DNA of 64,000 bases from Persicaria tinctoria (taxonomy: Eukaryota > Streptophyta > Magnoliopsida > Caryophyllales > Polygonaceae), in assembly GCA_037127255.1 (NCBI GenBank), contig JBANSL010000012.1, positions 36,509,115 through 36,573,114 of the forward strand. The letters are read 5' to 3'. Position 1 is the stretch's first letter. Every line of letters begins with the position of its first letter. Both the position numbers and the translations under genes were made by a program. The notes beneath the pieces were generated by a model. It had not been told where the DNA came from. It saw only the letters and a list, made by a program, of their open reading frames with translations, and did not search any database. Positions 23,701 through 36,393 of this stretch are shown piece by piece.

Positions 23701-24075
23701 CATGCGAGTAACCCCCGTAGTAAGATCATTCACAGAGAAACCGTAGGGATCAAACGCAAGGGAAACGTTGTTGTCAGTAGTGAACCGACGGACAGAGATA
23801 AGGTTTTTGACAATCTTTGGGGCAATGAGGACATCGTTGAGGTGTAGTGGGTGGGTTGGGGTTTGAAATTGGGCGTGGCCAATCCCTGAAGTTGCAAGGC
23901 GACCACCATTTCCGACGATAATAGAGTGTGCAGGGCCCTTAAAAGAAATAGATGAGAGGTTACCTGAGGAGTTTGTCATGTGGGAGGTGGCACCAGTGTC
24001 CATATACCAAGAAGAGTCTGAAGATGTCGGCTGCATAGAGGAGAAGGCGTGATGTTGGTGATCGTAGAGGGCCAT
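20800..24075 (-). pseudogene. Copia B pol: protease, integrase, RT, RNase H
   Basis: One minus-strand frame covers the polyprotein, in order. Aspartic protease with WYMDTGATSHMTNS near the start. GAG-pre-integrase region (LWHTRLGHPS). Integrase core with HSDIW, CDNGREFDN and TSQQNGKVER. A Pro/Ala-rich linker with four AAPAAC-like repeats. RT with RYKARLVVNDRSQQ, SLYGLKQAPRAW and LLLYVDDIIL. RNase H with KRQSVVSRSSAEAEYKGVAN and QHQRTKHIELDLHFVRDK. Three stops interrupt it: TGA near 22000 (probably from CGA), TAG near 21866, and TAA near 21155. No frameshift is apparent until the very C-terminus. The ORF starts at the protease; no Gag domain precedes it. Confidence 0.88.
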
Positions 24076-24595
24076 GGTAAGAGATTGTTTTTTTTTACCA
24101 CCTAACTTAATAAATAATTAAGTTAGGGTCAAAAACGAAAATAGAAGAACAAAAGGGATGTTTTTGTAATTTGCTCAAAAGAGATTAAAAAATCCCCGCT
24201 TTCTTTGCTGTGGAAACACGTTTAGAGGAAAACTCCGCAGATCTGGGCTAGACGAGGGCGGGGAAGGGGGATCCGGCGGCCGGCGGGATGCCTGGGGAGA
24301 GGGGCGTCAGATCTGGTGAAGGCCGTTGGGGGCTTTCGGCGGGCTGATCTGCTGGTGGCCGGATCGGCTGGTGGGAGTTTCGGGCGGATCTGGGCAGTGG
24401 CGTGAGAGATGAAGCGACGGTGAGAGATGCCGGCGGCGGTGGGCGGCGTGATGGGGATAGATGCTGCATTTGAAGAAGAAGAAGGCCGGATCTGGTGAAG
24501 GGGATGACGGCGACGACGAGTCGAAAGAAGAAGACCGGTGAGACAGGAGGATCAATTTAGGGTTCCGTTAGGAAGAAAAAAAGGTTGTGATACCA
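24076..24595 (-). other. Leader of copia B, GC-rich, lacking gag
   Basis: This is the space between the 5' LTR/PBS and the protease ORF where gag should be. It contains a GC-rich block (24240-24500) with short Pro/Ser/Arg-rich ORFs and no Gag motif, then an AT-rich block with an inverted repeat CCTAACTTAAT/ATTAAGTTAGG (about 24103-24127). Its origin is unknown. A captured exon or 5' UTR is possible. Confidence 0.5.
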
Positions 24596-24804
24596 TGTAG
24601 AATGATAGAATTGATGTAAAGTCCTCCTTGAGGGTATCCATTCATTGATAAACATATATATATGTTACAAAGGTATTGGGCCTTAACGGGCTTTCAGCCT
24701 ACTATACATGAGAAGACCTATGTAATCTATCACATTGATTTCTCTGTTTGTGCATCATGGTATGAGCACTGATCTTATCCTCTTCAATCGATTACATCCA
24801 TTAA

Positions 24805-24816
24805 CATGGTATCGGA
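24805..24816 (+). other. Primer-binding site of element A
   Basis: TGGTATCGGATC directly follows the LTR end and matches the initiator-Met tRNA 3' complement TGGTATCAGAGC except for a few positions. Confidence 0.75.
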
Positions 24817-24876
24817 TCTTATCCTGTGATTCTTCAATCGCTTCTCAATTTTTTTTTAAACATATCTTTTGATCCT

Positions 24877-25730
24877 ATGGAAAATCCGGTGGATCAACTC
24901 AATCCAATTGTTCCGAATGATGTCGCTCTAATTGATCCGAATGATGAGTTGTTTCTTCACCATTCGGATCATCCTAGCTATGTGTTGTCTACTCGCTTGC
25001 TCGATGGGAAGAACTATGGCCATTGGAGACGATCTGTGGAGGTTTCTCTGGACGCAAAGAACAAGTTGGGCTTCGTTACTGGAGCCTGCGTCAAGCCGAC
25101 AACTGATCCTCTCCGAATTCGTCAATGGGAACGCTGCAATATCATGGTAATCTCTTGGCTCGTTCACTCAGTTGATAAAGAAATAGCAGAATCTGTGTTG
25201 TATTCTCGTTCTGCTAGTCAGATTTGGCGAGACCTTGCTTCTAGATTTGGTAGCTCAAATAGAACTCGGATTTATCAGGTTCAGAAAGATATTTCTCTGA
25301 TTGAGCAGGGTAGTCTGGATATTGCAACTTATTATACAAAATTTAAGCGGATCTGGGATGAATATGCTTTATTGTTAGAGAATCGAGCTTGTGAGTGTGG
25401 ATCTAATCTAGTTGTAATGAAACTCATTCAAGACCAGTAGGTCATTCAGTTTCTGACGGGGCTCAACGAGTCAATCAATGTGTAGAGGTAACATCTTGAT
25501 GATGTCTCCTCCTCCAAATGTTGATGAATCTTATCAGTTCTTAGTCCAGGAAGAGCAACAGAGGGGCATGGGTAAGTCCAGCACAGTCAGAGAGGGTGAG
25601 AATGCTGCGTTTGCTTCACAGCAGTTTAAGCCTACTAGTGGGAGTTTTAAGAAGCCTTCTTATTGTGATCATTGTAAGATCACAGGTCATGTTATAGAAA
25701 AATGTTAGAAGATCAATGGGTATCCTACTA
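24877..25730 (+). pseudogene. Copia A gag
   Basis: From the ATG at 24877 the frame encodes a copia Gag: STRLLDGKNYGHWRRSVEVS, SASQIWRDLASRFGSSNRTR and a YYTKFKRIWDEYALL stretch. It is broken by TAG at 25438 and again near 25482. Homology continues to the first zinc-knuckle unit. Capsid role is inferred from the family. Confidence 0.82.
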
Positions 25731-25911
25731 GTCCGGCTTCGGGTGCTTATTGTGATCATTTTAAGGTTGGGGGGCACTCCACCAAGAAGTGTTGGAAACT
25801 TCATGGGTATCCCTTCAACACTACTCCCTCCAACACCACTGGATCTCGTCCATATTGTGAGCACTGCAAGGCCATGGGGCATGTGATTGAGAAGTGCTGG
25901 AAATTACATGG
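25656..25911 (+). repeat. Three tandem zinc-knuckle units in copia A
   Basis: Three successive units of the form YCDHCK-4-H-4-C plus KLHGYP occur at about 25656-25725, 25746-25812 and 25854-25911. Unit 1 has a stop after the last Cys. Unit 2 has Phe in place of the second Cys (YCDHFK). Unit 3 (YCEHCKAMGHVIEKC) is complete. The nucleotide similarity of the units points to internal duplication. Confidence 0.8.
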
Positions 25912-26969
25912 CTATCCACCAGGGACGCCATCAAGCAGTGCCAACAAAGGTAAGAAGATAGCAGCTACCACTACAGGGTCTTCTTCTGATGCTATTACTG
26001 AAGCTCAGTACCAGCAACTTCTCTCTATCCTTCAGAAGCATGAGATCCAAGATTCCACTACATTGCTAGCAGGTAAGACCACATGTCTCTTCTCTTCTTT
26101 GCTTAATTCAACTTGGGTTCTTGACAGTGGAGCAACTGACCATATCACTCCCCATTTATCCCAATTCTCTGAGCACCAAACTTTAACCAAACCTTCCTTT
26201 ATGACCATGCCCAATGGCAGACGAGCCCTTATCTTGCATATTGGGACTGTACAAATTTCTCCTCAAATCATTCTTCGGGATGTTCTCCATGTCCCTGATT
26301 TCCAGTTCAATCTTATTTCAATTAAAAGATTGTCCACAGAGATACAATCTAACATTCTCTTTACTCCCCATTCTTGTATCCTTCAGGGCCCTTTGATGAA
26401 GAAACCATTGGTGATTGGAAGTGAAGGGAAGGGACTTTATCTAGCCAGCTCTTCATATGAGATAGACCATAACTCCACTTTAACAACTGTTTTACAGACT
26501 TCATACACCTCATGTAATAAGGATCCTTCTTTTGATTGCCATTTTGACAGTGCTGTGTTTAGTACTTTTGTTTATGCCACTTATAATGCTGAGTTATTAC
26601 ATTGTCGATTGGGACATGTTCCATTTTCTCAGTTGAGATTTGTTGATACTGTTGTTAATTTCCAAATCATTGTCGGATAAAATTTGTCAAATTTTCCCAC
26701 AGGCTAAACACAAAAGACATCCCTTTTCCTCTCGACAGTCTCAGTCTTCCACACCATTTCTGCTGGTGTTTTTTGACACATGAGGGCCTTATAAACACCC
26801 TACTCATAATGGTTTTCGTTATTTCTTAACCAATGTGGATGATTATACAAAATGTACATGGACCTTCCTTATGATTTCCAAAACAAATTCCCTCTCTATC
26901 ATCAAACATTTTGTCTCTCTTGTATCAACTCAGTTTAACACCACAGTGAAATCATTAAGATCTGACAAT
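25874..26969 (+). pseudogene. Copia A protease and 5' part of integrase
   Basis: After the third zinc knuckle the frame gives the aspartic protease (STWVLDSGATDHITPH), DVLHVPDFQFNLISIKRL and the pre-integrase HCRLGHVPFSQL. A frameshift near 26670 and a stop near 26781 precede the integrase start (NVDDYTKCTWTFLM). The reading is cut at 26969 inside the LRSDN motif by element C and resumes at 40439. Confidence 0.85.
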
Positions 26970-29900
26970 TGTAACGGTCCGGGATTATGATTACCGAGTT
27001 ACGTTTCGAGGGATGAAACCCCTCGTTGGGATCTTGCGCCCCGAGTACAGGTTGAAGGTTTGAAATCGAAGATGCGTAGATAAAGTGGGATTTCGCACCC
27101 AAACCCGGAAGGTCAGTTGGAGACCTCAGGGTAGACCCCTGTACCTGTCCTAAGTCTACAACGCGGAAAATCCTTTAACATGCAAAGGGCATAAGTTATG
27201 AAAATGATACAACCAGTGCCACGGCAGAGCCGAGTCAAAATGGAGTATAAGTAGGGAGAAACCCCAAAAGCATGAATCTGGTGAAGTCAGGTTTCAAACA
27301 CTCACTCTCCGCCAGATGAATAGACCCCGTCATAACAGCACAAAATCAAGCAGTGTATCGGGTACCTGAAACTATACCACCAAGTCAGGCCAAGAGTCCG
27401 CCCGCGGGTCCTCTGACCGCGCTGAGGACATATAATATGCCTATACCTAGAATAAAGGATGCCTTCATGCAGTACTGGAATATTAACCACACTATCATGT
27501 TCCTAATTCATATGTACAGAATATTAAGTATTGCCTTAACAAAGAATACCAAGTGATATATCCCTCTTCTACCACCACCCCCCCTTCCAGGTAGGGTGGA
27601 GACTGACCAGTTCGATTCGATAACATCTCAAATCTCATCATCATATCGTATCTCATCATCATATCGTGGATCTTGTGAAAAGAAAATAATAATGCTGATA
27701 ATAGTAAAGGTGTTCCAACGACCCGAATGACTCAGGACGAACCCGATGGAGCTGGGCTGTCCTATGACCCTATCAAGGATTCTAGGACTCACAGATAACG
27801 GCCGTTCTGTATTCAAACGCATACAGAATAAGAATGCTCATTCGTAAGTGCAATTCCTAAGCATGATACTACATGACATGCTTTTATGCATATGCAACAC
27901 CTACATACTATATGACACATCAGGCAGGAGGTACTGGTTACTGAGTAAGCCCCGGAGGTACTTACCTGGCTAGCAGATCGGCAACAGGATAATCCAGCAC
28001 ACAATATTCACAATCACAGAGTATCACCTAGTACATAATGGAATATACATAAGTCTACATCCAACTATTAAGCACTCAAGCACACCTCAATCGTAAGAAC
28101 AAGTAACATATTATGAAAGTCATTTCATCGCACCATCCGCTCCTCAAGACCACATCGTTCTCCATAAATCATTCAGCCAATTTCGCATGTTCATATACAT
28201 CATTTCCGCATATACCTCAACAGTTCATTAAAATCATAAGACATAATTTGTGTGATATAAAATCCTACTAGATCGTCATAATTATCCAACATTTAATCTC
28301 ATATAATAATTCACCACAAGTCATGCTATTAGTCATACATATCATACTGTTAGTCAAACGATCATATTATCATGCTAGTTAGTCATCGAATAAGTCTTAT
28401 TCTCAAGTTAGTTTCAGAACCATTTCAAATCCCAGTTTAAATAGTTAAGTATTCCGACCCTTGAAAATACTCGCCAAATTCCCTTTTTAATTTATTTATT
28501 AAATTACTTTCCAACCTTGAAATTTTTTTCCAAATTCTTTATAAATCTTGAAGTCCCAATAATATATTTTAAATCTCAAATAGTATTACATGATATTTTA
28601 AATATCATTTATTTGACACTTTTATAAATTATTTCCAAATTCTCTAAAATCCCGATCATTTTTATTTAATAAATCAACCCTTATAATTCTCCCGAAAAAA
28701 TATTTTATCTTTTAAATCCTCAAATAATAGTGTATAATAATTTTAATACCGCTAATTAGTTAAATAATAAATGGATAACCCGAACCGAACCGAACCCATA
28801 TCAATAATCCCCAAATTGGTTCTATATATAACAAAATAGGGGGTGGCCCCACATGGTATGCCACATCAGCTTCATCTTCATTCTTCAAATGAAGCTTCCC
28901 GCTTACCATGGCTGCTCGACGTCGCCTCCGTCTCGTGCTCCTGCTCTCGAGCTCGCCTGCCACGCTTGACATCGCTCCTAGCTCGCGTCTCAGGCTCGCC
29001 CGCTAGTCCTCGTCCTCTCCCGCTCGCGCTCTCGCCCCAGCTCGCTCTCGACGCACACTTAGCCTCACCTCTCGCGCTCTCGGCCTCTCTCGAGCTCGCT
29101 GGAGCTCGAGCTCACCCGATCGCCCCACACCCAGCCCTCTCTCATTCCCAACTAATCTAAACAATAAATCACGAATTTGAATCGAGGAAAGAAAGGAAGG
29201 CTTGGGAGCTCACCGAGGAGTTCGCTACTTCGGAGCTCTCGATCGGAGCTCTGGGCATCGTCGGAGGCTCACGATGGCTCGTCGAACCTACGCCGGATAT
29301 GGGTGAGCGTGATGGTAGGGCTCGAGAGTTGTTTGGATCGGAAACAAAGGAGAACGGCTTACCGAAGCGGCTAAGCGCGCTCGAACCGGGGAAGGAGGGA
29401 AACGGTGGCGGTTCCGGTGGCTCCTGGGTGGCGTCGGGATGGCGGTGGACATCGATGGAGGGGCAGGCTAGTGCTGCTGCTGCTGCTCTTCAAGATATAA
29501 GGAGGGACAAGGTGTGGGCGTGTGGTGGTCGACGGTTCTTGCCCTCGGCAAAACAGAGGAGAAGGAAGCGATTGCGGTGGTGGTTGACGTCAATGGCAGG
29601 GAGGCTAATGGCGGCGATGACTGAGGTAGCGTGGTGGTGATAAAGAAGCTAAGGCTGAGGAGCTTTTAACGGTGGCGGCGTTGGAACGAGATGAGGGGCG
29701 GGATGGTGTGAGGTGAAAGTGATGGAGTAGGAGACGGGTTGAAATAGACAGGGATGGGTTCAATTTGCAGGGTAAGGTGAGGGAGTTGGTGCGGGGTTGC
29801 GTGTGGAATTTGGTTAAACTAACTACTCGGAAACAACTCCCAAATACGCAAAATTCAAATCCCGCAATTAGTTTTCAAGTGTTAGTTTTTCCGACTCTCG

Positions 29901-30094
29901 CTCTCTCGATCAATTAGATTTTTTTTTAAAAAAAACGACAAGAATATCACCATCCGATAATTATTTGAATTTTTAAGGTAAAAGGATGGAAATTATTCGT
30001 CAAATTTTATATTCCGGTCGGAATCCGCTAAACGAGTTTTAAAACTGATTAAATTTCATTTCTAAGGATCATGCCATTGATCCGAGCCTTTACA
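26970..30094 (-). repeat. 3' LTR of element C (3125 bp)
   Basis: Closely matches 37302-40438 over its length. Near its right end about 30 bases differ: GGATCATGCCATTGAT here replaces an AT-rich segment in the other copy. The replacement text also occurs at 30178, so it looks like local copying. A GC-rich block (about 28900-29640) with ORF-like stretches is shared by both LTRs. Confidence 0.9.
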
Positions 30095-33000
30095 TCATCC
30101 ACCTCTAAAAACAAGTCTCGTCCCCGAGACTAAAATCATTTTAAAACAGGGGAGGAAGTTTGAAATCGATGAGTCCAAGGATCATGCCATTGATCCCGTG
30201 AATACCTCATAAGTACCCCTATGAGATCCTCACAGTACCTTTGCCGTGATCATAATATCCCCAAATAGACCGTAGTAAGAATGTAATATGGGCCCCTACC
30301 ACATCATTACTCTGACTCTTTGGCTATATTATAACTCAAATACTTGTATCCACTTCGTGGGGCGTTATAATGAAAACTAGAGTCATATTAGTTTCTTAAA
30401 ATCCAAGTCAGTCTCTTCTGAAACACCATTCAAAATTTCAAGTTCGACGTTAGCCAAAATAATTTTCAACTTCTCAGTTCATTCTACCATCCACCTCTAA
30501 TGGCTTATCCCATATTCTCTTCTTAGGTTCCAAGTCAGAATCAAATTTCAATACTTCAGCTTCCATCATTTCTATCATTAAGAATCGTATATATAATAAC
30601 AATCATAGCTCACATTTAATAGAATGACATAAACACGTCAAGTACAGTTGTATACCATAATATATCTAGCATCGTATCATCCACGGTAGGATTTATCACA
30701 TCATCTCACAAAAGTGACACACCTTATCAATCAGATAAGCCCGTCACATCAAACAGATAAGCACATCATATCAATCAGATAAGCACGTCATATCAAATAG
30801 ATAAGCATATCATATCAATCAGGTAAGCACATCATACTCATGCTACTGCCAAGCGTCATTACATTAGAAACAAACAAGTACTTCCGTACACTAGCATTCC
30901 ATCGAGTTCAGGGGATAACTATGTTATTACTAATAGTTCACTATTGTCAACGACAATACATCATAGAATCAACATCGTCTATAGCATAGAATTCGCACCA
31001 CATTCGGCCCCAAGTAAAGTGTATGCTAGATCACATCCTCAAGAGAACCTGCCTATAAATATCAAACATGACAAAACACGACCACTACCCATCAGCTCTT
31101 GCATTAAGATCAAATTCACCAAGGTCTACCAACCAAAACCACTGCTAGTTCTAGACACCATTGCATCCTGCTCACATACAACCTTTCTAGCCTCATAACT
31201 ATTTACAATCACGACCGAATACCCCAAACCAACTACTAGGTATCCCAACTCCTATGCCATTAAGCCATCTAAGGGCCAATCCATTTCGACATCCCGATCT
31301 CAACTCTTACCTTCCACTCGACCATCTAAACTATTTCTCGGAGTTCCCAATCACACGGTTTCCTGATCCGACAAGCTTAACAACTTGACCAACTACGTAC
31401 CAACACTCCTTATCAAACGCACCCTCGTCATAGGGGTCCTCTACCGGTCCCATCTTTACCCTCTAATAGAAAATTCCGAGTCCTCAACTGAACCGCTCTC
31501 ACGATTGATCTAGGCACTTCTTAACAATCTCGCTTACTCTTCCTAGGCTCTCAAAACACCGCCCGACCATCATCTCCTAAAGAGACATCTTGAATCACCT
31601 TGCTAACTTAATCATATTCCACGCACCACTGACCACTCTCACTAACCATCCATCTCTAAGAATCCAACTCATACTAATCATCTCACATCTGTAACTCTCG
31701 ACCAACTTTAATGCAGAAATCCATCTCGTGCTACTCCCAACCACGAATTACCAAGACCCTCATCACCAACGCCTATCCTCAAAGACCAACCACTGATTTT
31801 TACCTCCTCATCCCATTCTAGAACTCACGAAACCTGAATCACTCATGACTCCTCAAGCTGACCTACCCTAGATCCTCTTCCCAACATTAACTGAATTTAC
31901 CTCATGTTACCACTCCTTAACCACGACCATTATCCCCAACGAAACCTTATGTCACCATAACTCGAATTACCCATAACATCACAACTTGACCAATTCTCCC
32001 ACGATTTTCCAACCAATAGGATTTCCACTGAACTCCTATGACAACCTCGTTCGAATTTCCTAAGCACCGCAACTTCCCCATCCTTCTAAAATCTCTTATC
32101 CTCTAGCGTCCTCAATACTTTCTGCTTTGCCTAGTTCCCAAATTCATGCTCATAATCTCCCTATCTCAACCTTAAGCCCACATTCTTACTAGAAATCTCA
32201 ACTAAGTCCTGGCCTAGCTACCAGCCTTTCCTCGAAGATTCATCTCACATCCTCAAATACCTCAATAGCCACAATGACCTCCGCTCATAAATCCTGTTTC
32301 ATTCCCTATGCCAAAATCGTCCAACAACACATCTAGAAATCCTTCACTCATAAATTCCCCAAGCATTACCAATGCTATCTAAACAACCCCAAATACTCAT
32401 CACACGAACAATCCTGGTTTGAACAACCTAATATCTCCAATCAATAATTTCCCAAGCAACCTCATACTACTCTTCCTTGGCAATTCCTCAACCTCATCAT
32501 TTACTAAAAACCGCTCTCAATCACCGCACAAAGAACCTAGTATAGACCACAACCGTTACCCTCCTATCCTAAACGCTCACACCGTGCACCCATTACCTAT
32601 CGACACTTCTAGCTAAGACATCTCCCTCAAAATCTTCCCAACTATCCCCACTCCTCACCTAAGACCTGCCTGGAGCTCAACTATACTCACCGACCACTAT
32701 CTCCGACCAGTCCCAACTCACTCGGCTCTACCCAAGCTAACGTATCCATCCTGCACACCCTCTCGCTCATCTCATTACTAAGAACAAATACTTCAATCCC
32801 ACTGCCACTTTCCGACCTAGCTTACCGAAGAATCTCTCGACTCATGCCCAAGAAGAAGCACCACCAGATATATAACCCATAACTTACTCACCAGCAAGTC
32901 AGTATACCAAGCGCCAAGGCACATCATCATAGAAACAAGTTAGTCAGGCAATCATTGTTATGAGTTCGGTACATCCGTCATCACACTTTCAATTATTTCA

Positions 33001-34321
33001 GTTCTAGGCATATCACACAACATCAATTTCGATTAATATAGAAGAATCCACGATTTGAATTAAGAATACTCTTCCTCGTGTCAGCTGGGAGGAACCTATT
33101 CGCAATTGTCATCTTTGAAGCATATTCGTCCTTTTTTGCCATCGGTGACGTTGTTCCTAGGGCCTAGGGGTCATGGACCCATCACACTTCCGTTGCGTCG
33201 CTCCGGTGCCACTTGGTCATCGGTCCTTTCTTGCATATCGGTGCTCATCGAAGGATCATAAGGGTTAGAAGTTACGGAGATAGGGGAGAGATAAGGGCGG
33301 ACGACACAGCTTCCTTAAGAGTTCAGACATGGACTAGGACTAGGGATGATGAGACCAAGGAGAAGATCCTAACCCGAGAGTTACAACGATGCCCTTATAA
33401 TTGTGCCACGCAAGCACATAAAAATCAAGAGATATCATCACATTATTTCACACTAGTATGCACCTATCTCAAGGAATATCGATTTATGTATTCATAACAT
33501 GTTCATATAATCATCTTTATATGTGCGTAGAACAAGCTAGCAACTTATCATTTCATTCACCAATCATGCTTGACAGACTAAGAACATGTATGCACAGACT
33601 GGCATGGGACATATATGGCATAAGTTATGCAAGACCTACCAACCATCACAGGATGTCGAATGCATGACTTATCACTCAATTTAGATGCACGCATAAGCAA
33701 GTCATAATATTGCGGGATTGAGGCAAGCATGCTAAGATGTAACCTAAAAATCATCCTAAGGGTGTGATCAGTTCATGCAGGGTTGGTATAGCAACTATCT
33801 CATCACATACATCCATATTGACATAGTAAGACTAGGACGTCACACAATCATATAAGGGCCTTTAACTGGGAGGTATATATTCTACATGATACTAGCAATA
33901 CTCATTAAACATGTGCACATTCATGAGGTCCAATGAGGTTCATCTGGCATGCTAAGTCATCCAATTCACGTTTTAACATACAACAAGAGTTGAGCACATT
34001 ATCATGGACCTAGTTCATATCGAGACAGTAATCATGGGAATTCAATAGATACGGCACATACATCCACTCATAAGTGCAACCATGCAAGGTACCATGCAAG
34101 TCATGTTGAATTATGCCAATATAGCATGTCATTAAATCACAAGGAGGCTATCATTATAACTTGAAAGAATTCTCTAAGGGCAATCACCGATTCACCACCC
34201 CATTTCCCCTTGGAACGCTAGTATGACTCGCTCGGTAGGACACAAGGACATTCACGTTGTTTTCGAGAGGGATGGGTAGAACTCGTGTTTAGACTCTTGT
34301 GGCAAGAAAACATGGTTGGCC
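30095..34321. other. Interior of element C, left part, no genes seen
   Basis: Neither strand gives a domain. The plus strand is C/A-rich and G-poor over about 31000-32900, the pattern left by heavy cytosine-methylation decay or by a non-coding filler. No RT or integrase motif was recognised. Confidence 0.55.
30726..30835. repeat. 22-bp tandem repeat, five units
   Basis: Five consecutive units of ATCAATCAGATAAGCACRTCAT type, diverging at a few positions each. Located in the interior of element C close to the 3' LTR. Confidence 0.8.
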
Positions 34322-34326
34322 ATTAC

Positions 34327-36388
34327 TGTTGTCAGCTAAATCTGTCATGTTTTACAGTAACTTTTATATCGTTTTCTGCATACATTACATACATTTGGGT
34401 TAGATAGTACAGAATCTATGTAGTTTATGTTTATTTGCCAAATTATGGAATCTACACCAGTTTCTGTTTAAATTCGCAGAATTCGAGACGTTTTACAACA
34501 ATTTTAAGGAAGGTCAGAAAAGCTCGGAAAACAACTACACAAGTCCAGAATCCGAGAGTACAGAACCAGGACAAATCGAGCTGAAGCCAAAGCTACTCTA
34601 TGTCGAGTACACCCTACTCGATCTCGAGTAGAAAGTCCGAGCAGACTTGGTCGAAAAAGCCTGGTCGAGGAAACCAAGTCCGAGACAACCTAACTCCGGA
34701 ACCCTACTAGATCTCGAGTACCACTGGTCGAGATCGACAAAGCCTAGACGCCACACCCGGAGTCGAGGAGAGGAGCTGATCGAGTAGCCGAGGATGAAGA
34801 CGCCGAGCAGCTCTACTCGATCTCGAGGAGATCCTTGTCGAGCTCGAGTAAACCCTAACGCCAGTCCATGCCGAGGAAAAGCTGCTCGATCACACCAGGC
34901 CGCACACCCTACTCGATCTCGAGTACGATTAGTCGAGATCGACGACGCCCAGGAGCCCAGATCCGAGCTTGTTGAGCAGAATCACCCGAGAACACCAGTC
35001 GACGACGAATCCTAGTCGATGTCGAGTAGCCCTTGTCGATATTGAGTAGGCCAGTTTCTGGGAACGCGTCGCCGTGAACAGTCCGAGTCGAGTTGGAGTT
35101 ACCTGGAGCCGAAGGAAGTCGAGTTGGCCGAGATCTATCAACATCTATCAGGTTCTATCTATGGAGAAGACATGGAAGACTTTAGATTTATTATTTTCCT
35201 TTTAGATTTAATTTCTTTATCGCATTTATTTATCATTAAGCTTTTTAGATATAATTTTAGATATAGATAGGAGATTCTATCCTTGATTAGCAAGGAATAG
35301 AAGACTATAAATAAAGCCCTAGGGGCTGGTTTTTCATTCATTCAGAAACACAATCAATTCCATTCAGTAAGTAGGAGTAGAGAGAGAGAGTTTGTAACGA
35401 GCAAGATGGAAAGGCGAAAGCGGATTTGTCTTATGGGTTGTAAGCTTTCTTTATTTAGTTCAATGCAAGTTAGTTTCTTTTGTTATTTGATGTCTTTCTT
35501 GATGATGAAGAGCGAGTAGTCCACCCACTTCTGGGGCTGGGGTGAGCCCGACGGTGGCCATGTGAGATGATGCAGTAAAGGTCACATCTGTTTATGCAAT
35601 TAATCTTCTATCCCTATGAGCATGATTCTTTTGCGAGAGTTGAAGGTGATCCTTGTTTGTGTTATTGAAGCGAAAGTGATCTTAATGCAACTTGGATTAA
35701 TTATGTGAAAAGGGTTAGTAACAATTAGGGTTTATGCGAAAGCCTCTATATGCCTATTTGTTAATAACGAAAGCTATTTTGATGGAAAGCATGATCTTTT
35801 ATGCCTTTGTGTGTTACTTTGCATGGTTATCGTTGTGGTGTTGATACCCTGGCCTTGGAAGTCTTTTATTATATTGATTTATTTCTGTCGAAAAGTTGAG
35901 TTTTGGGTTCGAGAATTTGCCATTTAAGTTTCTGTCTTTCTAGTCGATACAGAGGAGAGTCTCGTCGAGATCGAGTAGGCTATAGTCGATCTCGAGTACG
36001 GTCTTGTCTAGGTCGAGTAGAGTTTCTGCTTTTGTTGTCGATTTTGCAGTTTCTGTCTTCACTGTTGGTTGTCGATCTCGAGTAGGTAGTTGTCGAGATC
36101 GAGTACGTCTGTTGTCGTGCTTTGTTCTTTACTTTCTTTCGCTATTTTCTGTCTTTGCTTTTGTTTCTGTTTTGCTTTGTCTTTTCTGCTTTTATTTCTG
36201 TCTTTCTATTGCTTGTCTGTGAGATCTGTTGCTACCTAAGAACTGCTGACGTGCTTCCTCGTGGATTCGATCCTGACAACCTTCTACTACAACGGGAGGA
36301 AGTCTTGTATTTATTTGCTGAGAAAGGGAAGTCAGTCTGATCTTTATTCTATATTTATTTCATACTTGACCATCCTCCTGCAACAACA
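34327..36388 (+). mobile_element. Solo LTR D1 (D family), 2062 bp
   Basis: Starts TGTTGTCAGC and ends CTGCAACAACA (terminal TGTTGT/ACAACA inverted repeat), flanked by perfect ATTAC duplications (34322-34326 and 36389-36393). It contains a core promoter (ACTATAAATAAAGCCCTAGGGGCT, about 35306). Two regions are rich in the palindrome CTCGATCTCGAG (34.6-35.04 kb and 35.95-36.11 kb). No internal region or partner LTR is present. Confidence 0.9.
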
Positions 36389-36393
36389 ATTAC

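Noticed and set aside
28843..29160. Host gene encoding a Leu/Ala/Pro-rich protein
   Set aside because: The same frame occurs in the other LTR of element C, so it is part of a repeat. No domain supports a protein.
30726..30835. CRISPR-like array
   Set aside because: Units are contiguous without spacers and the genome is eukaryotic. It is a plain tandem repeat.
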